A stretch of 64,000 bases of DNA, from NCBI GenBank assembly GCA_947488605.1, contig CANKZJ010000001.1:1-64000 (forward strand). Reading direction: 5' to 3'. This document shows positions 7,936-17,164 of the stretch, one piece after another. The position numbers were made by a program, and so were the translations under genes. The notes below the pieces were generated by a model. The model saw nothing but the letters and a program-made list of their open reading frames with translations, had not been told where the DNA came from and ran no database searches. Position 1 is the stretch's first letter, and every line of letters begins with the position of its first letter. The stretch comes from an uncultured Paracoccaceae bacterium (GTDB taxonomy: Bacteria; Pseudomonadota; Alphaproteobacteria; Rhodobacterales; Rhodobacteraceae).

Positions 7936-8808
7936 TTAGCCGTTCAGTTTGGCTACTTCTGCTGCAAAGTCTTCTTCGACTTTCTCGATGCCTTCACCAA
8001 CTTCGAGACGCACGAAACCGGTGACTTCGACGCCTGCTTCGGCGGCTGCCGCTGCAACTGTCAGGTCAGGGTTCACGACGAATTGCTGGTTCAGCAATGT
8101 GACTTCGGCCATGTATTTTTTCATCCGGCCAACAATCATCTTTTCGATCACGGCTTCTGGCTTGCCGCTTTCGCGGGCGATGTCCATCTGGACCTGCTTT
8201 TCTTTTTCGACGACTGACGCGTCAAGATCAGCTTCGGACAAGGACGCGGGGTTTGCTGCAGCGATGTGCATCGCAACCTGACGGCCAAAGGCTTCGTTGT
8301 CGCCGGTCATTGCGACCAAAACACCGATGCTGCCCATGTCTTCGACGACTGCATTGTGAACGTAGGAAACAACAGTTTCACCTTCGATCATTGCCATACG
8401 ACGGACAGACATATTTTCACCAATAACAGCAATTTTGTCCGTTACAACGTCTTTGACAGTCTTTCCGTCCATATCTGATGCCAGAAGTTCTTCAAGATCA
8501 GAGGCGTTCAACGCGACCTTTGCAATACCGCCAACCATTGTTTGGAAATCGGCGTTCTTACCAACAAAGTCTGTCTCGGAGTTTACTTCAATCGCGACGC
8601 CCTTGCCACCAGCTACTGCGACGGCAACAAGGCCTTCGGCAGCCGTGCGGCCAGATTTCTTTGCAGCTTTCGCCAGACCCTTGGTGCGCAGCCAATCAAC
8701 AGCCGCTTCCATGTTACCGTCGTTTTCTGTCAACGCCTTCTTGGCGTCCATCATGCCTGCGCCTGTGCTGTCGCGCAGCTCTTTCACCATTGCAGCGGTG
8801 ATTGCCAT
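7936..8808 (-). CDS. tsf: Translation elongation factor Ts
   Basis: Product of 290 residues. EF-Ts exchanges GDP for GTP on EF-Tu during translation. The N-terminal UBA-like module ([20 protein letters not shown], with MDAKKAL next) and the TDFVGKN motif, which contacts EF-Tu, are present. The length is normal for alphaproteobacteria. The start is well fixed: AAGGAG lies 6 bases before the ATG. It follows rpsB by 72 bases on the same strand, the classic rpsB-tsf order. Confidence 0.97.
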   Translation of the reverse strand: MAITAAMVKELRDSTGAGMMDAKKALTENDGNMEAAVDWLRTKGLAKAAKKSGRTAAEGLVAVAVAGGKGVAIEVNSETDFVGKNADFQTMVGGIAKVALNASDLEELLASDMDGKTVKDVVTDKIAVIGENMSVRRMAMIEGETVVSYVHNAVVEDMGSIGVLVAMTGDNEAFGRQVAMHIAAANPASLSEADLDASVVEKEKQVQMDIARESGKPEAVIEKMIVGRMKKYMAEVTLLNQQFVVNPDLTVAAAAAEAGVEVTGFVRLEVGEGIEKVEEDFAAEVAKLNG

Positions 8809-8880
8809 GTTACTTCTCCTTTGGAGGTATTTCAGGGGGGTATGGGCGGGGCCGAGGCCCCTGCCCTAATATCTTGACGC

Positions 8881-9663
8881 TTACTCGGCAGGTGTCGCTT
8901 CAGCTGGTTCATCAGTCGCAACAACGTCTTCAACCAGCTCTTCCATCTCGCCCATGTCGATGCCTGCGGCACCCATCTGTGCGGTCATGCCGTCAAGTGC
9001 GGCACGTGCAGCAAGGTCTGTGTAAAGTGCGATGGCGCGTGCGGCGTCGTCGTTGCCGGGGATCACATAGTCAACGCCTGCCGGTGAGCAGTTGGTGTCG
9101 ACAATCGCCACAACTGGGATGCCCAGCTTGTTGGCTTCTGCGATGGCCAGATCCTCTTTGTTGCAGTCGATCACGAAGATAAGGTCAGGCACGCCGCCCA
9201 TTTCGCGGATACCGCCCAAAGACGCCTGCAGTTTGCCCTGCTCACGTTCCATGCCAAGACGTTCTTTCTTGGTCAGGCCGGCAAAGCCGTTTGCGGATGC
9301 TTCATCAATCGCTTTGAGGCGGTTGATAGACTGCGAAACTGTCTGCCAGTTTGTCAGGGTGCCGCCCAGCCAACGGTGGTTCATGTAGAACTGCGCGGAT
9401 TTCTCAGCGGCTTCCATGATTGGTTTTGCAGCCTGACGCTTGGTGCCGACGAACAGAACGCGGCCGCCTTTGGCGACAGTGTCACGGATAACCTGTAGTG
9501 CCTGGTCCAGCATGGGAACAGTCTGTGTCAGGTCCATGATGTGGATGCCGTTACGTGATCCGTAGATATATTGGTCCATCTTTGGGTTCCAGCGCGCAGT
9601 CTGGTGGCCAAAGTGTACGCCTGCTTCAAGCAGCTGACGCATGGAGAACTCGGGAAGAGCCAT
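8881..9663 (-). CDS. rpsB: 30S ribosomal protein S2
   Basis: Product of 260 residues. It has the S2 family features: an N-terminal [20 protein letters not shown], then [21 protein letters not shown] and the [14 protein letters not shown] region. S2 joins the small subunit late and contacts S1. The C-terminus has an acidic tail ([20 protein letters not shown]), common in this class. It is the first gene of the rpsB-tsf operon. In many bacteria the S2 product represses its own operon through the leader; the 198-base upstream gap leaves room for this, but I see no defined control structure. Confidence 0.97.
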   Translation of the reverse strand: MALPEFSMRQLLEAGVHFGHQTARWNPKMDQYIYGSRNGIHIMDLTQTVPMLDQALQVIRDTVAKGGRVLFVGTKRQAAKPIMEAAEKSAQFYMNHRWLGGTLTNWQTVSQSINRLKAIDEASANGFAGLTKKERLGMEREQGKLQASLGGIREMGGVPDLIFVIDCNKEDLAIAEANKLGIPVVAIVDTNCSPAGVDYVIPGNDDAARAIALYTDLAARAALDGMTAQMGAAGIDMGEMEELVEDVVATDEPAEATPAE

Positions 9664-9821
9664 GTCGTTATTCCTTTTCCGGTTTCAAGCCTTGGGCGGG
9701 GGATCAGCGTTATGCCAACCGGTGGATCCTTTGGGATGTCTCCCCATTGGACCCGCCCCCGCCTGGGGGATTTAGTACGCGCCTATTAGCGAGGGTTGCG
9801 CTGTGGCGCAAGCCTTAGGTT

Positions 9822-9854
9822 GCCTCCGGCGGGAGTATTTTTGGCAAGATGATG
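9822..9854. repeat. Rhodobacterales-type intergenic element (GCCTCCGGCGGGAGTATTT)
   Basis: The stretch GCCTCCGGCGGG, AGTATTTTTGGC, AAGATGATG sits 8-40 bases beyond the HupE-like stop. From memory, close variants of this string recur after genes across Rhodobacterales genomes. In this window it occurs once as far as I can see. It may mark an mRNA end. The adjacent hairpin TTGCGC/GCGCAA at 9796-9811 lies between it and the rpsB leader. Confidence 0.45.
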
Positions 9855-9861
9855 CGCAGAC

Positions 9862-11238
9862 CTAAAGCAAGGTCCGTTCTATGAACCAATAAGCCCCAAC
9901 CACTGCAATCGCCAAGGACGCAGGCACCGCAACCAAGCGGCGGTAAGCGTCTTGTTGATCACGGAACTGAATTGCTGCGATCGAGAGGATGAAGATACCG
10001 GCCAAAGGCACAGCAAAGAGCCAGACTGGGTTTTCCAATGCCGCAGCGAGCCCCGCGGGATTGAGCGCGCTGAGGGCTATCGCGATGATCAGCAGAACAC
10101 TGTAGACGGCAAAGCCCTGCCCGACCTCATTGGCACCACGGTCAATGCGCAGGGCTTGCCAGACACAAAGGAACATCACTGCGATAACGGCAAGTTGGCC
10201 GACTTCGACACCGACGTTAAAGCCGATCAAAGCCGCAACAAAGGAGCTTTCGGGCAAACCGAATTCCGCGAGAACCGAGGCAAAGCCAAGACCGTGCAGC
10301 AGACCAAAGATAAAGATCACGAAGGGGCGCCACGGGCTGATCCCTTTCATGAAGATGTTTTCGACGGCGACATAGACAATGGACAATGCAATCAACGGCT
10401 CAACCACGGCGATGAATTCAATCCCGAATGTTCCCAAGAAGAAGTCGTCCATGAACTTGGTGTAGCCGAGTGCCGCGAGTGCAAGCGTGATCGTATGTGC
10501 CACAGTGAAGAGCGAGACCTGCAACAGCAGCGGGCGAAAACGGGCCGCGAGGAAGAAAAGCCCCAGAACAAACAAAATATGATCCAACCCTTTGGGAACA
10601 ATGTGATCAAATCCGACGGGAATATAATCAACGAAGGTTTCCCAATTGCTGGCTTGGCCACCGCCAGCCAATGCAATCTCATCCGACAACGCCCCTGCCT
10701 CAAGGTAGCCGTCATAGCGAGCCGGCACGTCCATTTGCCGAAGTACCAAAACACCAAATTCCGGCGCCCAACCCATCTGTATGGTTTCGGCCCCTTCTGG
10801 AAGTGCCGCCGTGAATGCGATGGTCGACGTGCGCAAGACTTCTACATCGCCAATGGGATCAACATCGACGCGCAGTAGTTGCGGTGCCAGAGCGACGCCA
10901 TCAGCGGTCAGCGTGATGCCTTGCGCCATTTGAGGCCAGAATACCTCGAATTCGGTTGCGAGTGCGTCAGGCGCCAATGCGCGAAGCGCGTCATAGCGTG
11001 CAGCTTGATCGCTTTCATTGGTATCGGTGGTTTCGGTGAGATTAATACCGGCAATAAAGCTTTCCAGACTGGTGCGGATCTCGAAGGTTACGTCACCATC
11101 TGCGGCGCGCATATCAGCGATTGAGGGCAAGACCTCGTGCGCTTGGGCAACTGACAGAGTTGTGAACCAGAGCAGGGCTGCGCTTGACAACACGCGCAGA
11201 AGCGCCACCCTTGCGTCACTTAAAAAGGAACTCTTCAT
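9862..11238 (-). CDS. HupE/UreJ-like membrane protein with periplasmic N-domain
   Basis: Product of 458 residues from the ATG at 11238; a GTG 12 bases upstream gives 462. A signal peptide ends in VAQA. About 180 periplasmic residues follow, then roughly seven membrane segments. The membrane half has the HupE/UreJ_2 signatures GLDHILFVLGLFF, FTVAHTITLA and FGLLHGLGFAS, with histidines inside membrane segments that could carry a metal. Classical HupE/UreJ proteins move nickel; for this larger type the substrate is inferred. It diverges from a DUF4198 protein, a periplasmic family often tied to nickel or cobalt uptake. The two start codons physically overlap (ATG at 11238 on this strand, ATG at 11237 on the other), so each leader lies inside the other gene. 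AGAAGGG precedes this start by about 9 bases. Confidence 0.8.
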   Translation of the reverse strand: MKSSFLSDARVALLRVLSSAALLWFTTLSVAQAHEVLPSIADMRAADGDVTFEIRTSLESFIAGINLTETTDTNESDQAARYDALRALAPDALATEFEVFWPQMAQGITLTADGVALAPQLLRVDVDPIGDVEVLRTSTIAFTAALPEGAETIQMGWAPEFGVLVLRQMDVPARYDGYLEAGALSDEIALAGGGQASNWETFVDYIPVGFDHIVPKGLDHILFVLGLFFLAARFRPLLLQVSLFTVAHTITLALAALGYTKFMDDFFLGTFGIEFIAVVEPLIALSIVYVAVENIFMKGISPWRPFVIFIFGLLHGLGFASVLAEFGLPESSFVAALIGFNVGVEVGQLAVIAVMFLCVWQALRIDRGANEVGQGFAVYSVLLIIAIALSALNPAGLAAALENPVWLFAVPLAGIFILSIAAIQFRDQQDAYRRLVAVPASLAIAVVGAYWFIERTLL

Positions 11239-12037
11239 GCGTATTTTCACCCTTCTACTCAGTCTGCTCGCAGCCCCTGTTGCCGCGCATGAGTTCTGGA
11301 TCGAACCGCTCGCTTATCAGGTCGAGGCGGACGTTAGTATCGAGGCTAATATTGTCAATGGGCAAGAGTTTGCAGGTGGCAAATTAGCCTATCTGCCGCA
11401 GCGTTTTGTAAACTTTGTGCTTTTTCAGGGTGATCAATCGGCCAAGGTGGACGGGCGTCCGGGGGACATGCCTGCATTGCAACAAGATCCAATCGCTGAA
11501 GGGCTGAATATTGCCGCCTATCAGGCGACCAACGCAACTGTGGACTACGCCGCGTGGGAGAAGTTCCAAAACTTCGTGGATCACAAGGATTTTGGCGATG
11601 TGCGCAGCCTGCATGAGGCGCGCGGCATTCCTGTTGATGGATTTAAAGAGGTCTATTCCCGTCATGCCAAGACACTGATCGGCGTCGGCAATAGCGAGGG
11701 CGCGGACCGGCGCGTCGGATTGGAGACCGAGATCGTGGCACTGACCAATCCTTATGTCGATGACACTGCCGCGGGCTTTCAGGTACAGGTCTTTTACCGC
11801 AGTGATGTGCGCGCCAACACGCAGGTCGAGGTCTTTGAAAAAGGACCAGATGGCCGTGTCGCAATCTCTTTGTACCAGACAAATGCCGATGGCATTGCCA
11901 CGTTTCCAGTGCAGCCGGGCTATCGCTATATGGTAGATGCCGTTGTGCTGCGCGAACCAAGCGAGGCATTGGCCGAACGCAGTGGGGCTGTCTGGGAAAC
12001 CTTATGGGCCAATCTGACGTTTGCCGTGCCTGAGTAA
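11237..12037 (+). CDS. DUF4198 periplasmic protein
   Basis: Product of 266 residues with a clear signal peptide (MRIFTLLLSLLAAPVAA) and mature start HEFWIEPLAYQV, the family hallmark. DUF4198 proteins are beta-sandwich periplasmic proteins, some associated with nickel/cobalt transport. The His directly after the cleavage site could bind metal. The start ATG is fixed by AAGGAA 8 bases upstream; a longer in-frame reading that reaches back to 11018 lies inside the HupE-like gene and is rejected. Its partner is the divergent HupE-like protein, and joint metal handling is a reasonable inference. Confidence 0.75.
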   Translation: MRIFTLLLSLLAAPVAAHEFWIEPLAYQVEADVSIEANIVNGQEFAGGKLAYLPQRFVNFVLFQGDQSAKVDGRPGDMPALQQDPIAEGLNIAAYQATNATVDYAAWEKFQNFVDHKDFGDVRSLHEARGIPVDGFKEVYSRHAKTLIGVGNSEGADRRVGLETEIVALTNPYVDDTAAGFQVQVFYRSDVRANTQVEVFEKGPDGRVAISLYQTNADGIATFPVQPGYRYMVDAVVLREPSEALAERSGAVWETLWANLTFAVPE

Positions 12038-12075
12038 GGCTTGTCCTTCCAGCGATGGTCCGTCAGAACGGCGCC

Positions 12076-12969
12076 ATGACAAAGACACCTGACATCTTGT
12101 GCATCGGTTCGGTTTTGTGGGACATCATCGGGCGTGCAAATAGCCACATGCGTGTGGGCTCTGATGTGCCGGGGCGCATCACCCGCCTGCCCGGCGGAGT
12201 GGCCATGAATATCGCGATGACCTTGCGCCGTTTTGGGATGACCCCGGCCCTGCTGACCGCGATTGGCCGTGACGCCGAGGGTGAAGATTTGATTGGTGAA
12301 GCACAGCGTATGGGCATGGTGTGTGACTATATCTACCGCTCGGATGATTTGCCAACTGATGTCTATATGGCGGTAGAAGGTGCAAACGGTCTGGTCGCTG
12401 CGGTTGCGGATGCCCATTCGCTTGAAGCCTCAGGCGAGAAGATACTGCGCGCCTTGAGGGATGGCAGTTTGGGGTCGGAGACTGCACCGTTTGCTGGACC
12501 CGTCGCCTTGGACGGGAACCTTACCGAAGAACTGTTGTATATGATCGCAAAATCGCCGCTGTTTCGCGAAGCCGATTTACGGGTCGCCCCTGCATCACCG
12601 GGCAAGGCGGAACGCTTGCTGGCGCTTCTGGGGCATCCGTCTGCGACACTCTACGTGAACCTAGAAGAGGCCGGGCTGCTATGTCAGACGACATTTGATA
12701 GTTCTGCCCGTGCAGTCCACGGGTTGCTGGATCGCGGGGCATTCCGCGTGTTGGTCACCGATGGTGGTGCAACGGCGTCTGAGGGAACCCGCGACAACAT
12801 CATTACGCAACAACCGCCCGAGGTACTGGTGACCCGCATTACCGGCGCTGGAGATACATTCATGGCGGCACATATCGCGTCAGAGACGCAAGGCATGGAC
12901 CGCGCGGCGGCATTGACACGCGCCTTGGACGCAGCAGCCACTTACGTGTCAGGAGGCACTCCGATATGA
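12076..12969 (+). CDS. psuK: PfkB-family kinase, probable pseudouridine kinase
   Basis: Product of 297 residues from the ATG at 12076; an in-frame ATG at 12055 adds 7. It belongs to the ribokinase/PfkB fold: GSVLWDIIG near the start, PGGVAMNIAMTLRRFG for sugar binding, and GAGDTFMAA near the C-terminus with the catalytic Asp and anion hole. The substrate is inferred from the neighbour: the gene overlaps by 4 bases a pseudouridine-5'-phosphate glycosidase, so it most likely phosphorylates pseudouridine at the 5' position. Length is typical. No transporter or regulator gene for the pathway is adjacent. Confidence 0.85.
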   Translation: MTKTPDILCIGSVLWDIIGRANSHMRVGSDVPGRITRLPGGVAMNIAMTLRRFGMTPALLTAIGRDAEGEDLIGEAQRMGMVCDYIYRSDDLPTDVYMAVEGANGLVAAVADAHSLEASGEKILRALRDGSLGSETAPFAGPVALDGNLTEELLYMIAKSPLFREADLRVAPASPGKAERLLALLGHPSATLYVNLEEAGLLCQTTFDSSARAVHGLLDRGAFRVLVTDGGATASEGTRDNIITQQPPEVLVTRITGAGDTFMAAHIASETQGMDRAAALTRALDAAATYVSGGTPI

Positions 12970-13886
12970 TCCCTATGCTGTATTCAAAAGAGGTTGCGAA
13001 AGCCCTTGAGACAGGCGCACCTATTGTAGCGCTTGAAAGCACGATTATCACCCATGGCATGCCTTTCCCGCAAAATGTGGAAACTGCGCGGTTGGTTGAG
13101 GATGACATTCGGCACGCAGGCGCTGTCCCCGCGACAATCGCTGTTTTGGGTGGTGTTTTGCATATCGGGTTGGAACCTGAGACGCTTGACCAGCTTGGGC
13201 AGGCTGAGAACGTCGCCAAGCTTTCGCGCGCTGATATGGCGGCCTGCATCGCAACAGGTGGCAATGGTGCGACGACTGTGGCGGCGACGATGATCGCAGC
13301 ACATTTGGCGGGCATTCATGTTTTTGCGACCGGCGGCATTGGTGGCGTACACAAAGGTGCCGAGGAGAGTTTTGATATCTCAGCAGACTTGCATGAGTTG
13401 GCTCAAACACCTGTGACTGTTGTGGCGGCAGGCGCAAAAGCCATCCTTGATTTGCCCAAGACATTCGAGGTGTTAGAGACCTTGGGCGTTCCGGTCATCG
13501 CTTTTGGACAGGATATGCTGCCCGCATTTTGGTCAGCAAGGTCTGATATGGCAGCGCCCTTGCGGATGGATACAGTGGAACAGATTGCGAAGTCGCAGCA
13601 AATGCGGACTGCAATGGGCCTGAAAGGCGGGCAATTGGTGACGAACCCGATCCCAAAAGATGCGGAAATCCCGGCAAATGAATTGGCCCCTATTATTACG
13701 CAGGCGTTGAATGAGGCGGAGACAGCAGGCATCAACGCAAAAGCCGTGACACCATTCTTGCTGGGCCGCATTTTTGAGCTGACGGAAGGCCGGTCGTTAA
13801 CTGCAAACATTGCTCTTGTGCGCAACAATGCCCGTCTGGCTGCACAAATTGCCATCGCAATGAGACAAGAGCCTGCACCACGTTAA
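12966..13886 (+). CDS. psuG: Pseudouridine-5'-phosphate glycosidase
   Basis: Product of 306 residues, the usual size. PsuG splits pseudouridine 5'-phosphate into uracil and ribose 5-phosphate by cleaving the C-C glycosidic bond. Signature stretches are APIVALESTIITHGMPFPQN at the N-terminus, GGNGATTVAATM and ATGGIGGVHKGAE. The C-terminal NPIPKDAEIP and LLGRIFELTEGRSLTANIAL are also family-typical. It starts inside the stop region of the kinase gene (overlap of 4 bases). Together the two make a complete pseudouridine salvage pair, probably for modified nucleosides from RNA turnover. Confidence 0.95.
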   Translation: MIPMLYSKEVAKALETGAPIVALESTIITHGMPFPQNVETARLVEDDIRHAGAVPATIAVLGGVLHIGLEPETLDQLGQAENVAKLSRADMAACIATGGNGATTVAATMIAAHLAGIHVFATGGIGGVHKGAEESFDISADLHELAQTPVTVVAAGAKAILDLPKTFEVLETLGVPVIAFGQDMLPAFWSARSDMAAPLRMDTVEQIAKSQQMRTAMGLKGGQLVTNPIPKDAEIPANELAPIITQALNEAETAGINAKAVTPFLLGRIFELTEGRSLTANIALVRNNARLAAQIAIAMRQEPAPR

Positions 13887-13953
13887 CCTATCGCTTGCTG
13901 AGACGCGCCGCAGTGCCTAAGTGTGCGGTGCAAGGTTTTTTGGAACACGGGAC

Positions 13954-14682
13954 ATGATTGATCCACTTCACGATGATGCAAAGCGGCGCTTAAAGCCGGG
14001 TATCATTGCACGATTACGCAGTAATTTCCTTGCAGGTCTCATTATTGTGGCACCTATTGGCCTGACGCTGTGGCTGATTTGGACGGTCGTTGGATGGGTC
14101 GATAGCTGGGTTTGGCCGTTTGTGCCGGATGCGTATCAGCCCACTGCCCTGCTTAATTATGTGCTGGGGCGCGAAGCCGACAACATGATCGAGGTGAATG
14201 TGCGCGGCGTCGGGGTCGTGATCTTTCTGATCTTTACGATGCTTGTGGGTTGGATTGGCAAAGGCCTGATCGGACGGTCATTTCTAGGGATCGGAGAGCG
14301 GTTGGTCGATCGCACCCCTGTTGTGCGATCAATCTACAATGCAGCCAAGCAAATCGCCGAAACGGTGTTTTCCCAACGCGAGACGTCTTTCGACAAAGCC
14401 TGTCTGGTAGAATACCCCCGCAAAGGCATCTGGGCCATTGCGTTCATTTCCATCAACGCCAAAGGCGAAATTGATGCAAAGCTAAGTGACGGGGAGCCCT
14501 TCGTCACCGTATTCCTGCCAACAACACCCAACCCGACATCTGGTTTTTTGTTATTTTTGCCACAGCGAGACGTGAAGCCACTGGATATGACAGTCGAGGA
14601 TGCGGCAAAGCTGGTTATCTCAGCTGGTCTTGTTTACCCCAACGGTAAGGAAAACACGGAAGCTCCGGAACTTATTGAATAA
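13954..14682 (+). CDS. DUF502 membrane protein
   Basis: Product of 242 residues from ATG 13954, with GGAACACGGG just upstream; a GTG at 13921 would add 11. Two membrane segments lie near the N-terminus (FLAGLIIVAPIGLTLWLIW and GVVVIFLIFTMLVGWIG), followed by a soluble domain with RTPVVRSIYNAAKQIAETVF, PTTPNPTSGFLLF and the C-terminal MTVEDAAKLVISAGLV. These match the DUF502 family, found in bacteria and plants. The function is unknown; related plant proteins sit at membranes. It is not clearly in an operon with psuG (67-base gap) but lies 3 bases from the exporter downstream. Confidence 0.8.
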   Translation: MIDPLHDDAKRRLKPGIIARLRSNFLAGLIIVAPIGLTLWLIWTVVGWVDSWVWPFVPDAYQPTALLNYVLGREADNMIEVNVRGVGVVIFLIFTMLVGWIGKGLIGRSFLGIGERLVDRTPVVRSIYNAAKQIAETVFSQRETSFDKACLVEYPRKGIWAIAFISINAKGEIDAKLSDGEPFVTVFLPTTPNPTSGFLLFLPQRDVKPLDMTVEDAAKLVISAGLVYPNGKENTEAPELIE

Positions 14683-14685
14683 AAC

Positions 14686-15291
14686 ATGATTGTCGCATCC
14701 ATCACGGGCTTTGCTTCGGCGTTTGCCCTCATCCTCGCAATTGGTGCGCAAAATGCTTTTGTTCTAAGGCAAGGATTAGCGCGCGCGCATGTGTTCTGGC
14801 TTTGCCTGCTTTGTGCCACTTCTGACGCAGTGCTGATTACGGCAGGTGTCCTCGGTTTCGGGTATATTGTCGGGCTCTACCCGCTACTTCCGCAGATCAT
14901 GGCGTGGGGTGGTGCTGCATTCTTGATCGCTTATGGTGCCATGCGGTTTTGGGCCGCGTGGCAGGGTGAATATGCCATGCAGCTGGCAGGAGAAAGCGCC
15001 AGTTTGTGGAAAACACTTGCGACGGGCGCTGCATTTACATGGCTTAATCCGCACGTCTACCTTGATACGCTCGGGCTGATAGGGGCTATTTCTACGCGGT
15101 TCGTTGAACCATTGACGAAAACAGCCTTTGGGGTTGGTGCCGTTACCGCATCCTTCGTGTTCTTTTTCAGTCTTGGCTATGGGGCGCGCCTATTAGCACC
15201 AATCATGCAGTCCGCGCGGGCATGGCGCCGTCTTGACCTGTTGATAGGTTTGGTCATGTGGCTGCTCGCAGCAAAGCTTCTTATTACATAA
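14686..15291 (+). CDS. LysE/ArgO-family amino acid exporter
   Basis: Product of 201 residues, the standard length of LysE-type exporters, with about six membrane segments. The N-terminus LILAIGAQNAFVLRQGL is the family signature of the ArgO/LysE subgroup that exports basic amino acids. A middle stretch TWLNPHVYLDTLGLIG is also typical. It follows the DUF502 stop by 3 bases and probably shares its transcript. The stop overlaps the convergent patatin gene by 8 bases. Arginine or lysine export is the likely role, but substrate range varies in this family. Confidence 0.88.
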   Translation: MIVASITGFASAFALILAIGAQNAFVLRQGLARAHVFWLCLLCATSDAVLITAGVLGFGYIVGLYPLLPQIMAWGGAAFLIAYGAMRFWAAWQGEYAMQLAGESASLWKTLATGAAFTWLNPHVYLDTLGLIGAISTRFVEPLTKTAFGVGAVTASFVFFFSLGYGARLLAPIMQSARAWRRLDLLIGLVMWLLAAKLLIT

Positions 15292-16315
15292 ACATCGCCG
15301 TCAGATCGACGGTGCTACGCGCCCCGATGTCTTTCTTATGTGCCTTCAAGAACGTGTCAGCAGCGGCCTCGCCTGCTTCTTTCAGGCGGTTGAGGATGAC
15401 CGGCGTCGGGATTGACTTCGTGGCAACATTCAAATCATTCATCAGCGCATCATCAGAGATCATATGAACAAGCACGTCTTTCATCGTGCCCTTTTGTATT
15501 TTTCCATCGGCAATCAGCCGTTTGACGAATTCGATCGCGCGCAATTCGCGCAGTAAAGAACTGTTGAAGCTGATCTCGTTGATCCGGTTTTCAATCGATT
15601 GGCTGTCAAATGGCAACTCATCACGGTAAAGCGGGTTGATATTGACCACAATAAGATCGTCTGGCAAGTTATTGGCAAACAATGGATAAAGCGCTGGGTT
15701 TCCGGTATACCCACCATCCCAGAACGCCTCTACTTTGCCTGTTTTCGGGTCCTCAAATTCCACCGCCTGAAACAAGCTAGGCAAACAAGCGGAGGCCATG
15801 ATTGCGTTTGGCATGATCTCGTCGCCAGAAAACACGCGTATTTTGCCCGACCGGACGTTGGTTGCACAAATATGCAAGTCTGGACCGTCAGTCGCGCAAA
15901 CGGAATCGTAGTGGAACTGGTTCACGATTTTTTCGAGCGGGTTTTTCATAGCCTTACCATAGACATAAGGCGAAAACATGCGCGTGGTCATATCAAAGGC
16001 AGTGTAGGCGGGCGAATACTTCATCGCCTTTGCCCATACTTCGGCTGTTGACCCAATCGCGCCGATCCACGGCGTGAACATAGGGTCGGTCACAGCGCCG
16101 ATTTGCGCCCACAACCATTCAAGGTTGTCGATGGCCCCCTGCCTGCCGTTCTCGACCCAGCCGGATTTCAGCGCAGCTGCGTTCAAGGCACCAGCGGAAG
16201 TGCCAGAGATTGCTGCGATTTCAATATCTTCCTCTTGCAAGATACGGAACAAAACACCCCAAGTGAACGCGCCATGCGCGCCGCCGCCTTGCAAAGCGAG
16301 GTTAATTTTTTTCAT
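15284..16315 (-). CDS. Patatin-like phospholipase
   Basis: Product of 343 residues. The patatin catalytic dyad is visible: the oxyanion glycine loop GGGAHGAF (residues 10-17), nucleophile GTSAG (38-42, Ser40) and DGG (Asp200 in AFWDGGYTGN). It hydrolyses acyl esters in lipids; in this context a lipid or polyhydroxybutyrate granule substrate is plausible. Its ATG overlaps by 4 bases the stop of the 3-hydroxybutyrate dehydrogenase gene upstream on the same strand, so the two proteins are coupled. No signal peptide is present. Confidence 0.88.
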   Translation of the reverse strand: MKKINLALQGGGAHGAFTWGVLFRILQEEDIEIAAISGTSAGALNAAALKSGWVENGRQGAIDNLEWLWAQIGAVTDPMFTPWIGAIGSTAEVWAKAMKYSPAYTAFDMTTRMFSPYVYGKAMKNPLEKIVNQFHYDSVCATDGPDLHICATNVRSGKIRVFSGDEIMPNAIMASACLPSLFQAVEFEDPKTGKVEAFWDGGYTGNPALYPLFANNLPDDLIVVNINPLYRDELPFDSQSIENRINEISFNSSLLRELRAIEFVKRLIADGKIQKGTMKDVLVHMISDDALMNDLNVATKSIPTPVILNRLKEAGEAAADTFLKAHKKDIGARSTVDLTAMFM

Positions 16316-17085
16316 AAGGCCGTCCAGCCACCATCTACGCTGATGGTGGTCCCCGTGATCTGTGCCGCGGCATCAGAGCACAAGAATGCAACCGTACCAC
16401 CCAGCTGTTCGACCGTTGCAAACTCTTTGGATGGTTGGCGTTGTAGCATGACGTTTTCGATCACGTCCTCGCGGGACATATCGTATTCTTTCATTGTATC
16501 CGGGATCTGCGCCTCGACCAATGGCGTCAGCACATATCCGGGGCACACGGCGTTACACGTGATCGGCTCGCGCGCTGTTTCCAGACCAATTGTCTTGGTC
16601 AGTCCAACAATGCCGTGCTTTGCGGCCACATAGGCCGATTTGTAAGGTGATGCGGTCAAACCATGCGCCGAGGCGATGTTCACGATGCGGCCATACCCTT
16701 TATCGCGCATGCCGGTAATCGCAGCCGCCGTCGTGTGAAACGCAGAACTAAGGTTGATTGCAATGATCGCATCCCACTTGCCACTCGGGAAATCCTGAAC
16801 CGGGGCCACATGCTGAATACCGGCATTGTTCACCAAGATATCGCAGCCGCCTGCATCGGCGATCAAACGACGACATTCTTCACCATTGGACATATCAGCC
16901 GAGATGTATCTGGCATCCACACCTGTCATTTTGGCAATTTCTGCAGCCAATGCGTGGTCTTCATCGGTGTCTGTGTATGAATTAAGTACCACATGCGCGC
17001 CAGCCTTGGCTAATTCGCGCGCAACACCCAGGCCGATCCCCGAGTTTGATCCTGTAATGATGGCGGTTTTTCCTGTCAGGGACAT
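16312..17085 (-). CDS. bdhA: 3-hydroxybutyrate dehydrogenase
   Basis: Product of 257 residues, a short-chain dehydrogenase. It has the cofactor motif TGSNSGIGLGVA near residue 11, NNAGIQHVAPV, the catalytic YVAAKHG and the C-terminal GTTISVDGGWTAL typical of D-3-hydroxybutyrate dehydrogenases. It oxidises 3-hydroxybutyrate to acetoacetate with NAD+, feeding polyhydroxybutyrate carbon back into metabolism. It is the first gene of a two-gene unit with the patatin. A strong terminator for a different minus-strand transcript lies 80 bases before its start. Other SDR substrates cannot be fully excluded, but the match is good. Confidence 0.88.
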   Translation of the reverse strand: MSLTGKTAIITGSNSGIGLGVARELAKAGAHVVLNSYTDTDEDHALAAEIAKMTGVDARYISADMSNGEECRRLIADAGGCDILVNNAGIQHVAPVQDFPSGKWDAIIAINLSSAFHTTAAAITGMRDKGYGRIVNIASAHGLTASPYKSAYVAAKHGIVGLTKTIGLETAREPITCNAVCPGYVLTPLVEAQIPDTMKEYDMSREDVIENVMLQRQPSKEFATVEQLGGTVAFLCSDAAAQITGTTISVDGGWTAL

Positions 17086-17164
17086 GTCTTGGCTCCGATT
17101 CTTTGCGTTGAAAGCACTCTATATGCTGCAACTGCAAAAGCCACGTCACGGTTCCGATAGCCCT

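Noticed and set aside
9952-10878. 308-codon plus-strand frame opposite the HupE-like gene
   Set aside because: The real gene on the minus strand has a signal peptide and family motifs; the plus-strand product is highly charged with no domain.
11018-11236. N-terminal extension of the DUF4198 protein
   Set aside because: It lies inside the HupE-like signal-peptide region on the other strand; the ATG at 11237 has a good ribosome site and a clean signal peptide follows it.
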